DNA from: Lagopus muta
Taxonomy: Eukaryota > Chordata > Aves > Galliformes > Phasianidae
NCBI RefSeq assembly: GCF_023343835.1
Contig: NC_064440.1
Location: 30,077,537 to 30,141,536 of the forward strand
Length of the DNA: 64,000 bases
Reading direction: 5' to 3'
The number at the start of each line of letters is the position of its first letter. Position 1 is the stretch's first letter. A model generated the notes under the pieces. That model did no database searches, was not told the origin of the DNA, and worked only from the letters and a program-made list of their open reading frames with translations. A program made the translations under genes and the position numbers. Shown here in pieces: positions 35,864-48,400 of this stretch.

Positions 35864-37893
35864 CTGCTGCATTTGAGTAAATCCTTACTCGCTGCTGCCT
35901 AGGATGTTGCTACTACATTGGCATTTGTATTTTCTATTGCTTTACAGTGTTACAAACTGTCTTGTGCAGGTACTCTCAGAAGCTTGTGTAGACAAACTAA
36001 AATAGGTTTCCAAGCTCTCTTCTGGATATACCTGAACAATTTCTCTTCCAGTGCTTGTTACACTGTAGAAGAATGAGACATAAAATAGATATGTTTTGGC
36101 TACTTCTACGGACTTCTTTCCTTTTCATATCCCTACTCTTCTCTACTAGGAAGTTATGAATAAGTTCTGTATAGGAAATGGAAATCAATTCTAAGTGTAA
36201 CCTCCATTTTCATGCAGACAACTATGGTATTTACAACCTCAGATGTTTATAAGACTCACTTTACATGCATTTGATTATCTTGAAGATAGTGTTTAAAATT
36301 CCTCTTCTAAAATTGTTTCTTTGTTTTATAACCAGAAAACTTTCTATTCATGTTAGACTACAGACAGAAGAAAATAACAAACAGTTTCTGCCTGTTCCTT
36401 GCCTTTGAGCTTGCTGGTTAGAACAGTCCAAATCACATGCTAGGTTTTCTTAACATCATGGAGTTGAGCTTTGTGTGGTAGGAGATGGATGGCATACAGT
36501 TCCTAAGATCTTCTGATCTAATTGTCAAGACAATTCCCTGTAGCTGAACATTTCTTGTGCCTGGTTACTGATAAAATATGGTTTTGTTCACTAAGAGTTA
36601 AGAACTGTATGGGAACTTCAATATGAGACTTGGCATAAACCACTTGTATTTTTCTTTCTGATCTCCTCTGAGAAGGGGGAAGGAAACTTTATGGCATTTG
36701 GGTATTCTCTCAGTAGCAGACTTGGCAAGTTGTTTATTTGCACTTAGTTGATGTTTGAAAGGTTTCCTTTGCAGAATGTCTGGAAGCTTTTCTTTTTCCT
36801 TCAAAGCTCAGACTTTATAAATGCTAATGATTCTCAAGTGGGAGAAGGGACTGCTCAGCCTTGTCCCTTCTTCCAAGTCTGCCAGTGAGGAAGTAAGCCT
36901 CTTAATGTGCTTTGAGTGTTCTTCCTGAAGCTTTGCCTGACCAGAATTTTACTCTTGTTACCCACTTGGTTAGGTATTTTAAACATAGCTGTTTATTTTT
37001 TTTAACTTCCTTGGAGCAGCCGCAAAGAATACAAGTTGGTATTATGGAGAAATGTTTTTTCCTTAAAGCTACCTTCTGATAAAAATCAATGGATTCTCTT
37101 TTCTTAGCTGATTTACTACAATGAATGACGTGATTTCTTCACAAGGCTTTGTGTGATCAAAACTAACATGAATTTAATGTTTCTAAAGCGTGTATAAGAA
37201 ACAAAGGTCTGAAAAAGATATGGAAGTTCAGGGGAAAGAGTAGAGATTCAGTACAATCACAACTATTTTTTGTAAATGCATTTGAGTAATACACATGCCA
37301 AAAACTTACTAAGCATTTTTCTTTTTTTCAACCAACTTAGGAAATTAGAGAATTTATCTTTCGTCTATTACGTATGTTTATTAAAGCTCTGCAGATAGTT
37401 CAAATAATAGAAGTACTCAAAAAACCACTTACAAATAAACAAAATGGAAAATGCTTTTAAGTTGGTGCTTAACGTTTGTTTTTTTTTCTCCTGAGTGAAA
37501 TCATAAACAATACCATACGAACTATGGGTGAATACTAAAAAAAGGAGTGGGGAGGGTTGTAAAGTAACAAGTTTTTAAGTAGCAAATTTAGTATTACAAA
37601 TACTTGTTTGTAAGTGACCTCTGCGTGGTTTCATGTTGCTAGGACTAGTTGTCCAAAACAGTTGTAAAGCTTCTGAGTACAACTTAGGTTTTTATATTAG
37701 GTGCTTGCATCTATTAAAAGTGAATTAGTACAGTGAACAGATAAGCCAACACTTCAAATGTAATTAAAACATGGAGTGGAAGGTAGAGTATGTGTTTGTT
37801 ATGTGTGGCTGAACATAGTGATCATAACCAACTAGTAAAGCCAATTCCTTGTACAATTCATCCTGTTATGAAGTCAGTTTGAGAAATGAAATA
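35864..37893. other. Gene-poor unique DNA
   Basis: No gene or clear repeat is recognised. It is moderately T-rich with no long simple repeats. Confidence 0.45.
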
Positions 37894-38338
37894 TCATAGA
37901 ATGGGTTAGGTTAGAGGGGGCCTTAAAGATCATCTAGCTCCAACTCCCTGCCAGGTGCAGGGTTGCTAATTAACTGGATCAGCCTGATGAGGATCTGATT
38001 CAACCAGCTGTGAGTGACTCCAGAGGCAGAGCATTCAGAACCTCTCTGGGCAGCTTGTGCCAGGGCCTTGCTGCTCTGAGTAAAGAATTTCTTCCTAAAA
38101 CGTAACCTAACTGTCCTTTCTTTTAGTTTAGAGCCATCCCCTCTTGTCCTATTACTATCACATTGTGTAAAAAGTCAGCCCTTCTACTACTTGTAAGCTT
38201 CCTTTTAGTACTGGAAGGTTGCAGTGAGGTCTCTTCGTGGTCTTTCTCCAAGCTGAATAAGCCCAATTTCCTCAGCTTTTCATCATTGGAGAGGTGCTCC
38301 ATGACTTTGATCTTCTTCATGGCTCTCCTCTGGATCTG
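37894..38338 (-). mobile_element. CR1 LINE 3' fragment, minus orientation
   Basis: On the + strand it opens with the CR1 tail TCATAGAATGG and the 3' UTR (GATCATCTAGCTCCAACTCCCTGCC). It continues as the reverse complement of ORF2's end: GAATTTCTTCCTAAAACGTAACCTAA, CCATCCCCTCTTGTCCTATTAC, CTCCAAGCTGAATAAGCCCAATTTCCTCAGC, GAGAGGTGCTCCATGACTTTGATC. Read on the minus strand it gives [17 protein letters not shown], the same site as [16 protein letters not shown] in the 42.8-kb copy. Frame breaks and stops mark it as old. Confidence 0.88.
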
Positions 38339-41300
38339 ATATTTAATAAGGAGAATACATAAATAATGAGAACCTAGTTCAGCTCAAAATGTAATTAAAT
38401 CCCCAGCTGTGTATTTGCTATGGATTATTCAGTGTGGAATGCACTAGTAAATAACTCTTGGTTTTTTCTCAACTCATTTAAAAATAAAGAGTGCAGTGCT
38501 TAAACATTTGTCTCATTTAGTAATATGGTAAACTGTGATGCCAATTTCATGGTGCCTAGTATGAGGAACAAAAACATACAAAGGGCTCAAGTCAAGCTGT
38601 ACTGCCCTGCATAATACTTTTCAGTGATGACTTGCTGTTGCAGCTTGAGTAACAGCACTGATGAGTGTGTAATTCTCTGCCATGGCATCAGTGCCTCTGG
38701 ACCAGCCTAATGCATTCCCTGCTGTTATAAAAAATAAAATGTGCTTGTGCTGAACTCTTTGTGTGACAAATGAAAAGTATATGCAAAACAAGCTTGCTGT
38801 ATCAGCACAGTAAATCGATGAGCACTTGTCAGTGGCTTCCTGACCCAAGATTTGAAAACTGAACTCTCTCAGAGCAGAAAGCAATATTTTTTTGAGAGGG
38901 GGGAAAAAAAAAAAGAGGAATATTAAATAAGATCTCGAAAAAGTTTTCCAAGACTAGAAGTGGCAATTAATTTATACTGAAAGCAAGAGTAAGCATGAAA
39001 CCTGAAATAGGGTCTGTTTCAGAATCCTGTTTTGTTCATATTTTTTTAATGTAAGTGTACACTTACATTATGTAGGAAATAGTGTTCAGTCCTGTGGGGG
39101 GGATGCATGGCTATAGGGTTTTAGTATTTTCAATTTCCTGATGATAAAAGAGTGGTAGTGGTTAGGCTTGAACCATTTCTTCTGACTGAGGGAGAGAAAG
39201 GTTCTGATCGAATGCTTGACTTGCTCAGTTCTTTAGTTATGCAGCTGTTACTTACCAGATTGTTGGACTTGCACTCCATTTCATAGTGCGTGTTGAATAT
39301 TGTCTTGTGAGATAGTAATCTTAATATGAAAGGTTATCTTTATATAGATTTTGCTACATAAATTATTTTAAGATGTTAGCTTGTGGGATAAAGTTTTCCG
39401 TGCTAACACTTCGGAAGAGCTTTACCAATAAACTGTACAATTTCAACTCTGAACTGATTTGAGTGGCTGACATCTTTTGTGGAGTGCATTCTCAAAATGG
39501 AGACTTGAGAAAATCTCTCAGTAGCACGTACCAGTCAGTTGACATGAGTACTGGAAAATGCACGAGATGTAGCAGAGTAAGATGGAAGTCTTTTTCCTTT
39601 AAAAAAAAAAAATCCTTCACTCTTTAAAGTTGAATGCAAATGCTTTAAGCAATAATGTGAAGTGTTCATAAGGATTATCAAACATAACTGGGAATACAGT
39701 GATCTCTTCTGTTTTCTTCACGCTGCACTTCATCAGTTTGAGTAATTGCTGTACTTTGACTCATGACTTATTTCTAAAGTTAATATGCAGCATAATGAAA
39801 CCTAATTTTTGTTTTTACCAGTTTTATCAATCTGTAAAACAAAACTTGATGAGCTGAAAGTTTTTCGTATTGATTTAAACTACTTGTTTTTCTATGCATA
39901 CTGTAGTTCTTTGACAATCAGCAATAAGACTTGCAATGCAACTGCTTTTGTCATAATGAAGAGTTTTATGTTTAATTGTACCTATCCATCAGTGCGTGTA
40001 ATGAGGTGACTTTCTGGTCAAATGAATTGAGTTATGAATTCAGCTTGAGCTTATGAAACTTATTGGCTACTGCAGAAATATTTCTCATCTGAATTTGATT
40101 TGCCTTGGTATTTCAAGACATGTTCTACAAGTCTCCTTGGCTGCTTTAGAAGGAATAATGATCCTGTTGATAAGAGGTGGTTCCTCTGTGTATGCTTGGT
40201 ATTTTTGTTGCATCTTTACACAGTGGAAGATGTTAAGAATAATCTTTTTTTTTTATTTAGGTAGGAGTAGAGGAAATAAAAATCCAAATTGAACAAAATA
40301 TTCCATTACAGTCTCAACCTGTCTGTAGATCAAAACTAACTTCCTAATCAAGATTTCTCAGTAGGGGTAATTAAAACAGTTAATAAACTTGTGGTCTATG
40401 GCAAGTCTTCACACTGGCTAGCTTTGCCCAAGATACATGAAAAATTTCATTGCTGGCTCAGCTCTTGATGTGTCCTTGCAGTTAAGAAAACTGAAATCTC
40501 TTGACTCAGTCTGACAGTATTGCTGGGATCACTGTAACTTTTGGAATACACATTTTTCTTCATACAAGAGGCACTTGATTTTTGGTAATAGATTGCCTCT
40601 AAGTTTGAACTCCGTTTCTATAGCAATGAGGACTTGTGATAGAGGCCAAACTTTCTGAATGACAATAAGATGATGGGAACTCTAAAAGCCTCTGTTATGA
40701 CTTACCTGTCAAACAGTGTAACTTCCAGCAGCCTTCTTTGGCATGACATTTTCCTTACTCACAGTTGTAAACTAAACATAAATACAAGTTTCAGGATTTC
40801 TGTCTCAGCATAGGTTTCTGAGAAATTAATGTTTTGAATTACTGAACTGCATTTCCAGAAAGATGGTGGGGCATAACTTGGTATGCAGCTTCAGGCTTCT
40901 AACGTTAAATCTAATTCTTAAAAATAAATCCTCCCGTTATGTTGTACAATTGCTTCTACAAATAGTGATATTTAGTTCACAGTTAAATAGTATCTTTTTC
41001 AACAGGATGATTGATTAGCCAGGTAAAACCAGTGAAATAACTGATTGGCTGCTGAAAATTATGCGAAGTTAGTCAGTGCTGCTTAGAAAATTGGAAGCTA
41101 ATGTGTAGTTTGTGCTATTGCTAATATTAACTCACTGGGGTGACCATGGCAGTAACACAGTTGTTGCTTCATATTGAGAAATGTGAGGTAGAACAAATCT
41201 CTGGAATAATGATTAAAGTCATACTGTAGGTTTGGGTAGCTTGTACTCAAAATGCTGCTATTTCCAGTTGGTTTACAGGTAGATTTATGTGACAACTTTT

Positions 41301-42671
41301 TTCAGCTAATCAGTGCGTGTAGATCTTCTGCACTTTAAGTAAACTTAGGAAAAGCACTGTTACTGAAAGCCTTTTGATTTTAGGTTTTCATGCTTACAAG
41401 TGTAAACAGTCTACTGCTTTTTGCTTTGTTTTCAGTTGAGGCATGCTTTGAGGATATTAGTTTGTATTCACAAATGAAGCTTGTTACTACTGAGCATCAA
41501 AGAGCAAGTTTATTTTAATGTGCCCTTGACAAATTAATGTTTATTTTAAAAGATTCCTGCATGATAGTGTCTCTACAAATAATGCTTCTGGAAAAAAAAC
41601 AATTGAAGATTTGAGAAGCATTGCTGAATTAGAGAGGAAAATTCTAGTAAATGCAACCTTCTGTTCTCTTTGACAGAGGTTAATGATCACCTAACATTAT
41701 CTATAATATAGAAATGACTGAACAGTTTTTGGAGTTGTTTAAAATAGTCTGATGCTAGGAGTTGGAAAAACTGCTAATGGTCAGCTTTGCCTCATTTAAA
41801 AATTAAAACCTCAGTCTCAAACGTTTGTTCATTTCTTAATTAGTATAAAGTTAATGATTAGGAAGCCTCTATCTTGATGCATCTGCCTTGGTCCTCCTGT
41901 GATAAGAGAATCTTGGCATATGCCTGGTCAGCATTTCCTTCGATGTATGCCAAGTTTTAAATTAAATTACAAGGATATTTTGATGCAGGCAAGGCCATTA
42001 TAGCTTTATCTGTCCTTAGGAATTCCATGTCGCAGCTCTGATATAAACATAAGAAATAAAATGTGTATTTATATCTTAGTAGCTTTGTACCTCAGTGACT
42101 TCAGATAGGTCAAAATAATGTAGTAGAAATAAAATTAAATACGTACCTTACACTTTTTCCAATATTTTATGCTGCATCAGAACTTGTTTGTGGCTTCTCA
42201 AGTTATGCTATTGGCTATGTTTCAGTGCAGTGAAGGAAGCCATAAATTCTACAGTAGCAATCCTGTGCTATATGTAGGTCAAAGTATTAAAAGACCATAT
42301 GGATGTTCAATGAAAGTATTTTTGAAAGACATGCAAGGTATTTTCCTGCCTGCGTTTGGATGGTTGTAGAGTTCCTAGTTAGTTTATAAAATCTTTCTAG
42401 AAAGCAGTTATTTATTCAAATGTTTAAATTCTTGATGCAAGATTATGCCTTTGAGGTAATGATCAGGGCATGAGTAATTTCTAGCAATTTGGACTAAAGA
42501 CTGTGTTCTAGAGGGATAAAATGCTCTGGTAAAAATGTTGGTTTTAATCAGCCTATCCACTGCTTGATGTCGCAATTACAGGAAGGTCTTGGGCTCAGCA
42601 CTCTTGGTCCTGTCAGACTTCATTTGTATGATTTTTTAGTAAGATAGGCAACCATTTCTAGTCCTCCCCAC

Positions 42672-42674
<3 letters not shown>
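38339..42674. other. Gene-poor unique DNA, G+T-rich
   Basis: No gene or clear interspersed repeat is recognised. It holds a perfect 24-bp palindrome at 39,047-39,070 and a short A run near 39,601. Open frames are short and AT-driven. Confidence 0.45.
39047..39070. repeat. Perfect 24-bp palindrome
   Basis: TAATGTAAGTGT is followed immediately by its exact reverse complement, with no spacer. It is not purely A/T, so it is less likely to be a trivial low-complexity product. No factor site of this full length is known to me. Confidence 0.75.

Positions 42675-42718
<44 letters not shown>
42675..42718 (+). repeat. (AT)22 microsatellite
   Basis: Forty-four bases of uninterrupted AT dinucleotide, about 55 bases left of the young CR1. 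It is self-complementary and probably polymorphic in length. Confidence 0.92.
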
Positions 42719-42720
<2 letters not shown>

Positions 42721-42774
42721 TGCAAGTCTATCTACAGAGACTGTGGAAACTAACTATATCTGACTTGAGAGACT

Positions 42775-43436
42775 GAATATGAGCCAGCAGTGCGCTCTGG
42801 CAGCTCAAAAGGCAAATGGGATCCTGGGCTCCATCAGGAGAGGGGTGGCCAGCAGGGACAGGGAGGTGATTGTCCCTCTCTACTCAGCTCTTGTGAGGCC
42901 CCATCTGGAGTACTGTGTCCAGGTGTGGAGCCCTCAGTACAAGAAAGACATAGAGATTTTGGAAAGGGTCCAGAGGAGGGCGACTAAGATGATCAAGGGG
43001 CTGGAGCACCTCCCCTATGAGGATAGGCTGAGGGAGTTGGGCTTGTTCAGCCTGGAGAAGAGAAGGCTGCGGGGTGACCTCATTGCAGCCTATCAATACC
43101 TGAAGGGAACCTACACCCAGGAGGGGAGTAAACTCTTCAAAAGGGCTGACAACAGCAGGACTAGGGGAAATGGTTTTAAGTTGAAGGAGGGAAGATTTAG
43201 GTTAGATGTTAGGGGGAAGTTCTTTACTAGGAGAGTGGTTAGGCCCTGGAACGGGCTGCCCAGGGAGGTTGTGGATGCCCCGTCCTTGGACGTGTTTAAG
43301 GCCAGGTTGGACGGGGTCCTGGGCAACCTGATCTGAATATGTATGTTGGTGGCCCTGCTAAGCAGGGGGGTTGGAACTACATGATCCTTGGGGTCCCTTC
43401 CAACCCGGGTGATTCTGTGATTCTGTGATTCTGTGA
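42775..43436 (+). mobile_element. CR1 LINE, young 5'-truncated copy
   Basis: The element carries the last third of ORF2 and the complete 3' end: GGGGGGTTGGAACTACATGATCCTTGGGGTCCCTTCCAACCCGGGTGATTCTGTG, then GATTCTGT repeated three times (43,411-43,434). The reading frame is open across 185 codons, which older CR1s in this window do not manage, so the insertion is recent relative to them. The 5' end is cut off, as usual for CR1. No obvious target-site duplication is visible, which is also common for this family. Confidence 0.95.
42779..43336 (+). CDS. CR1 ORF2 C-terminal fragment (LINE reverse transcriptase polyprotein)
   Basis: An open frame of 185 codons ends at a TGA at 43,334-43,336. It represents the C-terminal part of CR1 ORF2, the endonuclease/reverse-transcriptase protein that copies the element's RNA at its target. 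Recognisable stretches are [90 protein letters not shown] and [14 protein letters not shown]. The endonuclease and the catalytic YADD region lie upstream in a complete element and are absent here, so no enzyme activity is expected. The first ATG falls at the truncation point and is not a natural start. Not a host gene. Confidence 0.9.
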   Translation: MSQQCALAAQKANGILGSIRRGVASRDREVIVPLYSALVRPHLEYCVQVWSPQYKKDIEILERVQRRATKMIKGLEHLPYEDRLRELGLFSLEKRRLRGDLIAAYQYLKGTYTQEGSKLFKRADNSRTRGNGFKLKEGRFRLDVRGKFFTRRVVRPWNGLPREVVDAPSLDVFKARLDGVLGNLI

Positions 43437-43705
43437 CTTAATTTAGTGCTGTTAAATTTGGTTGGGGTAGAAATAAATAGCCTATATGCATTCATCACTG
43501 AGGGCTGTATATATAGGCATGCTGGAACTGAAAGGCTACTTTTGTCACTTACGAATGTATCCTGTAATAGTTTGTCAGGTAGGCTGAGTTATATAGTGGA
43601 AATGCCTATGAGCAAATTTATTAAGCCTGTGTGCTTTTTAGTTGTAATGTGTGTATAAATTTATGAAAATTTATTTTTAGCTGTAGAGTATTAGCTATTC
43701 CATTT
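43437..43705. other. Short unique spacer between two CR1s
   Basis: No feature is recognised in these 269 bases. Confidence 0.6.
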
Positions 43706-43913
43706 CTAGGTTGGATGTTAGTAAGTTGTTCACTCAGAGGGTGGTGAGGCTCTGGAACAGGTTGCCCAAGGAGGTTGTGGGTGCTCCATCCCTGGAGGCA
43801 TTCAAGGCCAGGCTGGATGTGGTTCTGGGCAGCCTGGTCTGGTGGTTGGTGACCCTGCGCATAGCAGGGGGGTTGAAGCTAGATGATCATTGTGGTCCTT
43901 TTCAACCAATGCC
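43706..43913 (+). mobile_element. CR1 LINE 3' fragment, plus orientation, second copy
   Basis: GGTTGGATGTTAGTAAGTTGTTCACTCAGAGGGTGGTGAGGCTCTGG, GGTTGCCCAAGGAGGTTGTGGGTGCTCCATCCCTGGAGGCATTCAAGGCC and GCAGGGGGGTTGAAGCTAGATGATCATTGTGGTCC match the CR1 3' end. The residues (WNRLPKEVVGAPSLEAFKARLDVVLGSL) align with those of the neighbouring copy, and the frame stays open to the 3' UTR. The 8-mer tail is worn away. Its 3' UTR wording differs from the 42.8-kb copy, so it is a separate insertion rather than a duplication. Confidence 0.9.
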
Positions 43914-44643
43914 TATTTGAGGATTTCTGGATAATTTTGTTGAATTTCCTGTGTTGATAGCCCTTAAGTGTTGTCAGACTTCTACTGGAATGTGCCCTGA
44001 CACTTGGAAGAATTACACAGATTTCGAAAGGTAGGTGATGTTCATTATTTTGTCAAACTCTGGGTTAATTTTCAGCCACCTAAGTCCATGCAGGAAGTTG
44101 GTGAGAAAAAAAAGTGATAATCAGTCATTTCTAATACAAGGACAGTGAAGGTGTTCTGAGGCATTTTTCAGAACTTTATCAAACACATCTGTGTATATCC
44201 CTAAGCGTGTTCTCTGAAACTAGAGCTCTCTGATCAGTGTGTTCATCTAGTACCTTCTTTTCAGGAAACCTAACTTTTGAAGTCCCATACTTGCTCTGAT
44301 ATAAGGAAACTTAATTGCGTATATGTTCAATAGATAACAAGGTAAAAGAGCATGGTAGGAATATCTATACTAAGATAAACATAGTTTATACCATTGTTAC
44401 ATGACTAAAGTAGTTACTTGGGTCAGATACTATTTATTTTTAACAACTGTGCCAGCAATTATTATGTCTGATGAAAATAAAAGGGACCAATAATGCACTG
44501 GAGTTTTCCGTACTACTTTGTTCTTGTTCCTTTATTTGAAGAAGTTAGAGTCTTGTGATGTTTTCCTCCTCTACAGTATGGAAATTAATTAGAAAGAAAT
44601 TGTGGTACTTTAACCTGATTGTCTTCTTGATTTTGGAGGAGTT

Positions 44644-44666
44644 AAAAAAAAAAAAAAAAAAAAAAA
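44644..44666 (+). repeat. Poly(A) run, 23 bases
   Basis: Uninterrupted A23. No retrocopy is recognised before it. Confidence 0.85.
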
Positions 44667-45441
44667 GCAACTTAAATTGAGCAACCCAATCATTCTATTT
44701 CATAAGCAGTGTGCGACAGCAACGAGTTCTTCATTATTTTTTTTTTCAGTTTGCCTCCAAATATTCTGAATTCTATTTCCAAAGAACCAAGAGGAATTGT
44801 TTTCAATTTTCTTCACAAATCTTTCCTTAAATTAAGTAAGAGTAGTTCATTTTCTTCATTTTAAAATGGAACACAACTATTGATCTCAATATTTTGTGCA
44901 TTGACAAGTTAATCTTCAAGGTTCTTCACATAAAACATTTAGTCTAATTTATTTTGCTCAGTTTCCTTCTCTTCTCTGCTGGAACCAATAAAATAAGGTT
45001 TTGTTAATGCCTTTTCCAGGAAGTTGGAAATAACTTCCTCAGATTTGTCTTTTAAGGTGTTGTAATAAAACATTTTTAGCTAGCTCGAGCAATTTCAGCA
45101 TTAGGTTGCTTGAAGATGATGATTAGCACTAGCTTGTTTGGTACATGCTATTGTGGGTTTTTTGTGTGTGTAGTGACTATCAAGGATGACTGTAATGAAG
45201 TTAAACCAGAGTTACGTGGCTATGAAGTGATGCCATATTATGCAATCCTTATACAGAAATAAAATTCTTGTCACTGTTTGTTTTTTTTGCAGATTGCTCA
45301 TGGTTATGAAACCTGCATGACACCTTTAAATAATAAGACATCTTAGCGAATGTGTTTTAAATTTCTCTTTAAATGATTTTGATTGGTTTTTGGAGGATGG
45401 ATTTTGGCTGCTTTGCCTCAGATTCTTTTTAACCTGAGCTT

Positions 45442-45461
45442 AAAAAAAAAAAAAAAAAAAA
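45442..45461 (+). repeat. Poly(A) run, 20 bases
   Basis: Uninterrupted A20 in unique DNA. No element body is recognised. Confidence 0.85.
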
Positions 45462-48400
45462 CATTTACTGTACTGCTATTTCATTTCTGCTGACTCTTTC
45501 ACTTTGTGTGACTGCTTTAATGCTCTTTGAAGATAGGCCTAGATAGATGTATTCTAGGTTTAAGTAAATCTAATCCTATAAAGATGCAAAAGAATCAAAC
45601 GAAGCCAGTAAAAGCAAAACAGATGTGCAAGGAAGATTAAAATAACTTAGGCATCACTGAAAATGTACTGATAGTTAGTGTTAGAACTGTAATCATTCTG
45701 CTAACTTATTATAAACTGGAGTGCAGGCCAAGAGCGTACTTGATGAGCACAAACAAACCAATGGAAGCTTTTTTCTCAAAGGAAATGTGAGCTAATGAGT
45801 CACTAAAATAAAATGATGGTACTTGCCAAATTACAGGTACAGTTCTCTCCCACAGATTTACTCTGAAAGTAAATTGCTAATACTGGTGTACAGAGAACTT
45901 GGTGAGTGATCCAAAAGATATCTATTAGTGGGGATAATTTTCTATTCTTATGTCTTTAGTCTTTGCCAGAGTAAACATTTGTGATGATGAATGATATTAT
46001 GCAAACCCACTGAAGTAGGCCAATCCTTTCAAGTCAGCATCCAGGAAGGAAAAGCAAGAGTCCAAGTAGGCTTCCCACTTGATGAGCTTCCTTTCCAATT
46101 ATGGTTCAGCTATATTTCATGCTCTGTTACATAGTCATACTGACCAAGCCCTGCCAAAGAGGGCCAACTTAAAATCTATTGTCTAAATGCTACATTCACT
46201 GCAGTAATATTTGCTGGCCTTTTGACAACATCACGAACTTGGTGAACAAGTTTGGTGAAGTCTCTGAGCAGACTGCTGGTTTTTAGAGTACTTCAAAAAT
46301 TACCTTAATACCTTAAACTGTGTTGCTGTACCTTTTGTGTTATTTTTTTTGTCCTGAGAGAATTTTTTTGTTGTTTTCACTTGTTCTCAAGAATATACAG
46401 AAGTTTGCATAAAAATAGCTACAAGGATATTAATGTCATGGTAGATATGCTTCACAGTTTCACCCGCAGTTGAAGCCTTTCAAAACATGAGTGATGAGAA
46501 GATGTTGCAATACCAGTGCTCTGGCAAGGTAGCAGTGAGGTGGTGGAATGCAGGTAACTTATTGCTATCCTCAAATTTCTATTGACACTTCTCTAATTCT
46601 AGTAATTTTTGCACGGAATCATTGGATGCAGGCTTATGTTCACTGCTGATACAACTCAGTGTTACAAAACTTAAAAAATACTATCATTTCTTTTGTTATG
46701 AGTTGAATATATGGTAAAACTAAATCAAGATTTAAAATATAGCTTAGCTTTCTTTTGTCTCCACACTTTTCACCAGTAACAAATTTTCTCAATTTTCTTG
46801 CTTTAGCACTTGGAAAACTCTTAATTGACTAGAAACAGGCAATATGCCAAAGCAATCCTTTGTGTAAACTGTGCCATTAATTACTAGCTTACATTAATTA
46901 AAGTAAATGCAATCATGGGGGCATGCTGGCAGTGTTAAAGTTAATGATCCGAGATATTACTTAATACACTTTTGAAGTTCATTCAAGGGAGATTTTTAAA
47001 CTGTAGGAATTAAAATGAGGTATACAGTATGGCATTTTGGTTCACTGTGGAATGGCCCTGATAGGTTTCATGTCATCTGGAATATACTCACTACAATTTC
47101 CCAATACAGTTTGTACAAAGCTTCTGTTTCCGCTAATATATTTTGATTTGTAAACTGCTTATACAGGTGTTGAGAAAGTCAAAATCCCAAATTACATTGA
47201 AGTGCTGCTTCAGTTTTGGGAACATTTTGTTGTGTGTGCTGTTACTGGTGAGTTTAAGAGAGAGGATGTGAACTAATGGCTAAGACAGCAGAGATTGTAA
47301 AATCACTGTTGTATATTGAGATAAGTGGAATCAAGTCTAACTAACTTAGTATTTTTTTTTTTCTAAGACTTTGGAACTGCACTCAATTTTACCAGACTCA
47401 AGATACCATTTTAGGATACAGAAAGCTATATTCTCTGTATCGTTACACTGTTTGAACACAATCACTTTGAAAGAGTGGATTTGTAAGAGTAGAAACTGGG
47501 AACTCTGTCTGTAGTTTGCTTTTGATAATGTATTTATAGTTGTCACTGATGTCATTCAGCTGTGTCTGCCCAAACAGCTTTTTGGGCAGCTTTTGTAGGG
47601 ATAATTAAATGTTTTTAATGTCTTAAACTTACGATGAAGCTGGACTTAAAAGATCTGTTTTGTCATTATTTGTCTTAAAATTTTTAGTACCTCTCTTCCT
47701 CGCTTGTCAGTTCTGCCAGTCTTGGACAAATCTTAACAGCTGCACAGCTCAAATCTTCTACCTAACTGTGATTTTGTGCTCTGTGTCATCATGGTCATCA
47801 CCAATTTCTTTCATAAAGCATCTGTTAAAAATGCTGCAAAGTTACAGTCCTGAAATGCTGAGTTAACACATGTGGGGACCAAAGTAAATTACAAGTTGTG
47901 TTTTACTGAATGAGTGCTCGAAAGGCAGAAATCATGTGTGGACTTCTTTCAAAGACCAAACAAGTTTTGTTAACAGCATGACAGTTCTCATATTAGTGAG
48001 TTACCCAGGTCTGCAATCAGTAATATTAAACAAGTTGCTATGACAAAATAATTGAAAGGACTGTTGAAGTTTATGTATTCATGTTAAGAACATGCATAAT
48101 GAAGTGTTGGTGAAATCTTTATTTTTTGAAATGAAGAGCAAATGCATGCTAGCAGTTAGTGTAGATTGATAGTATAGAATATATGGATTATAGGATGTAA
48201 TGCTCTTAAACCCACAAATCTTTGGATAAAATTGCAGTGTAAAAATATAGATCACAGCAGTCTCTTCTGTAGGTTTTAAGAGCCATACTGCTCAAAGCAT
48301 AAGCATGAAGTTAGTATTATATTTTTAATGTATATTATGACAATTAAAAAAAAATGTAGGTGTAACATACCTGCATATTATGTGACCCAAGTCCTGGTTA

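Noticed and set aside
42790..43326. Shorter open frames on both strands across the CR1
   Set aside because: They are other-frame shadows of the 185-codon ORF2 end.
43711..43920. 69-codon frame treated as a separate gene
   Set aside because: It is the ORF2 end and 3' UTR of the second CR1 fragment, already annotated as a mobile element.
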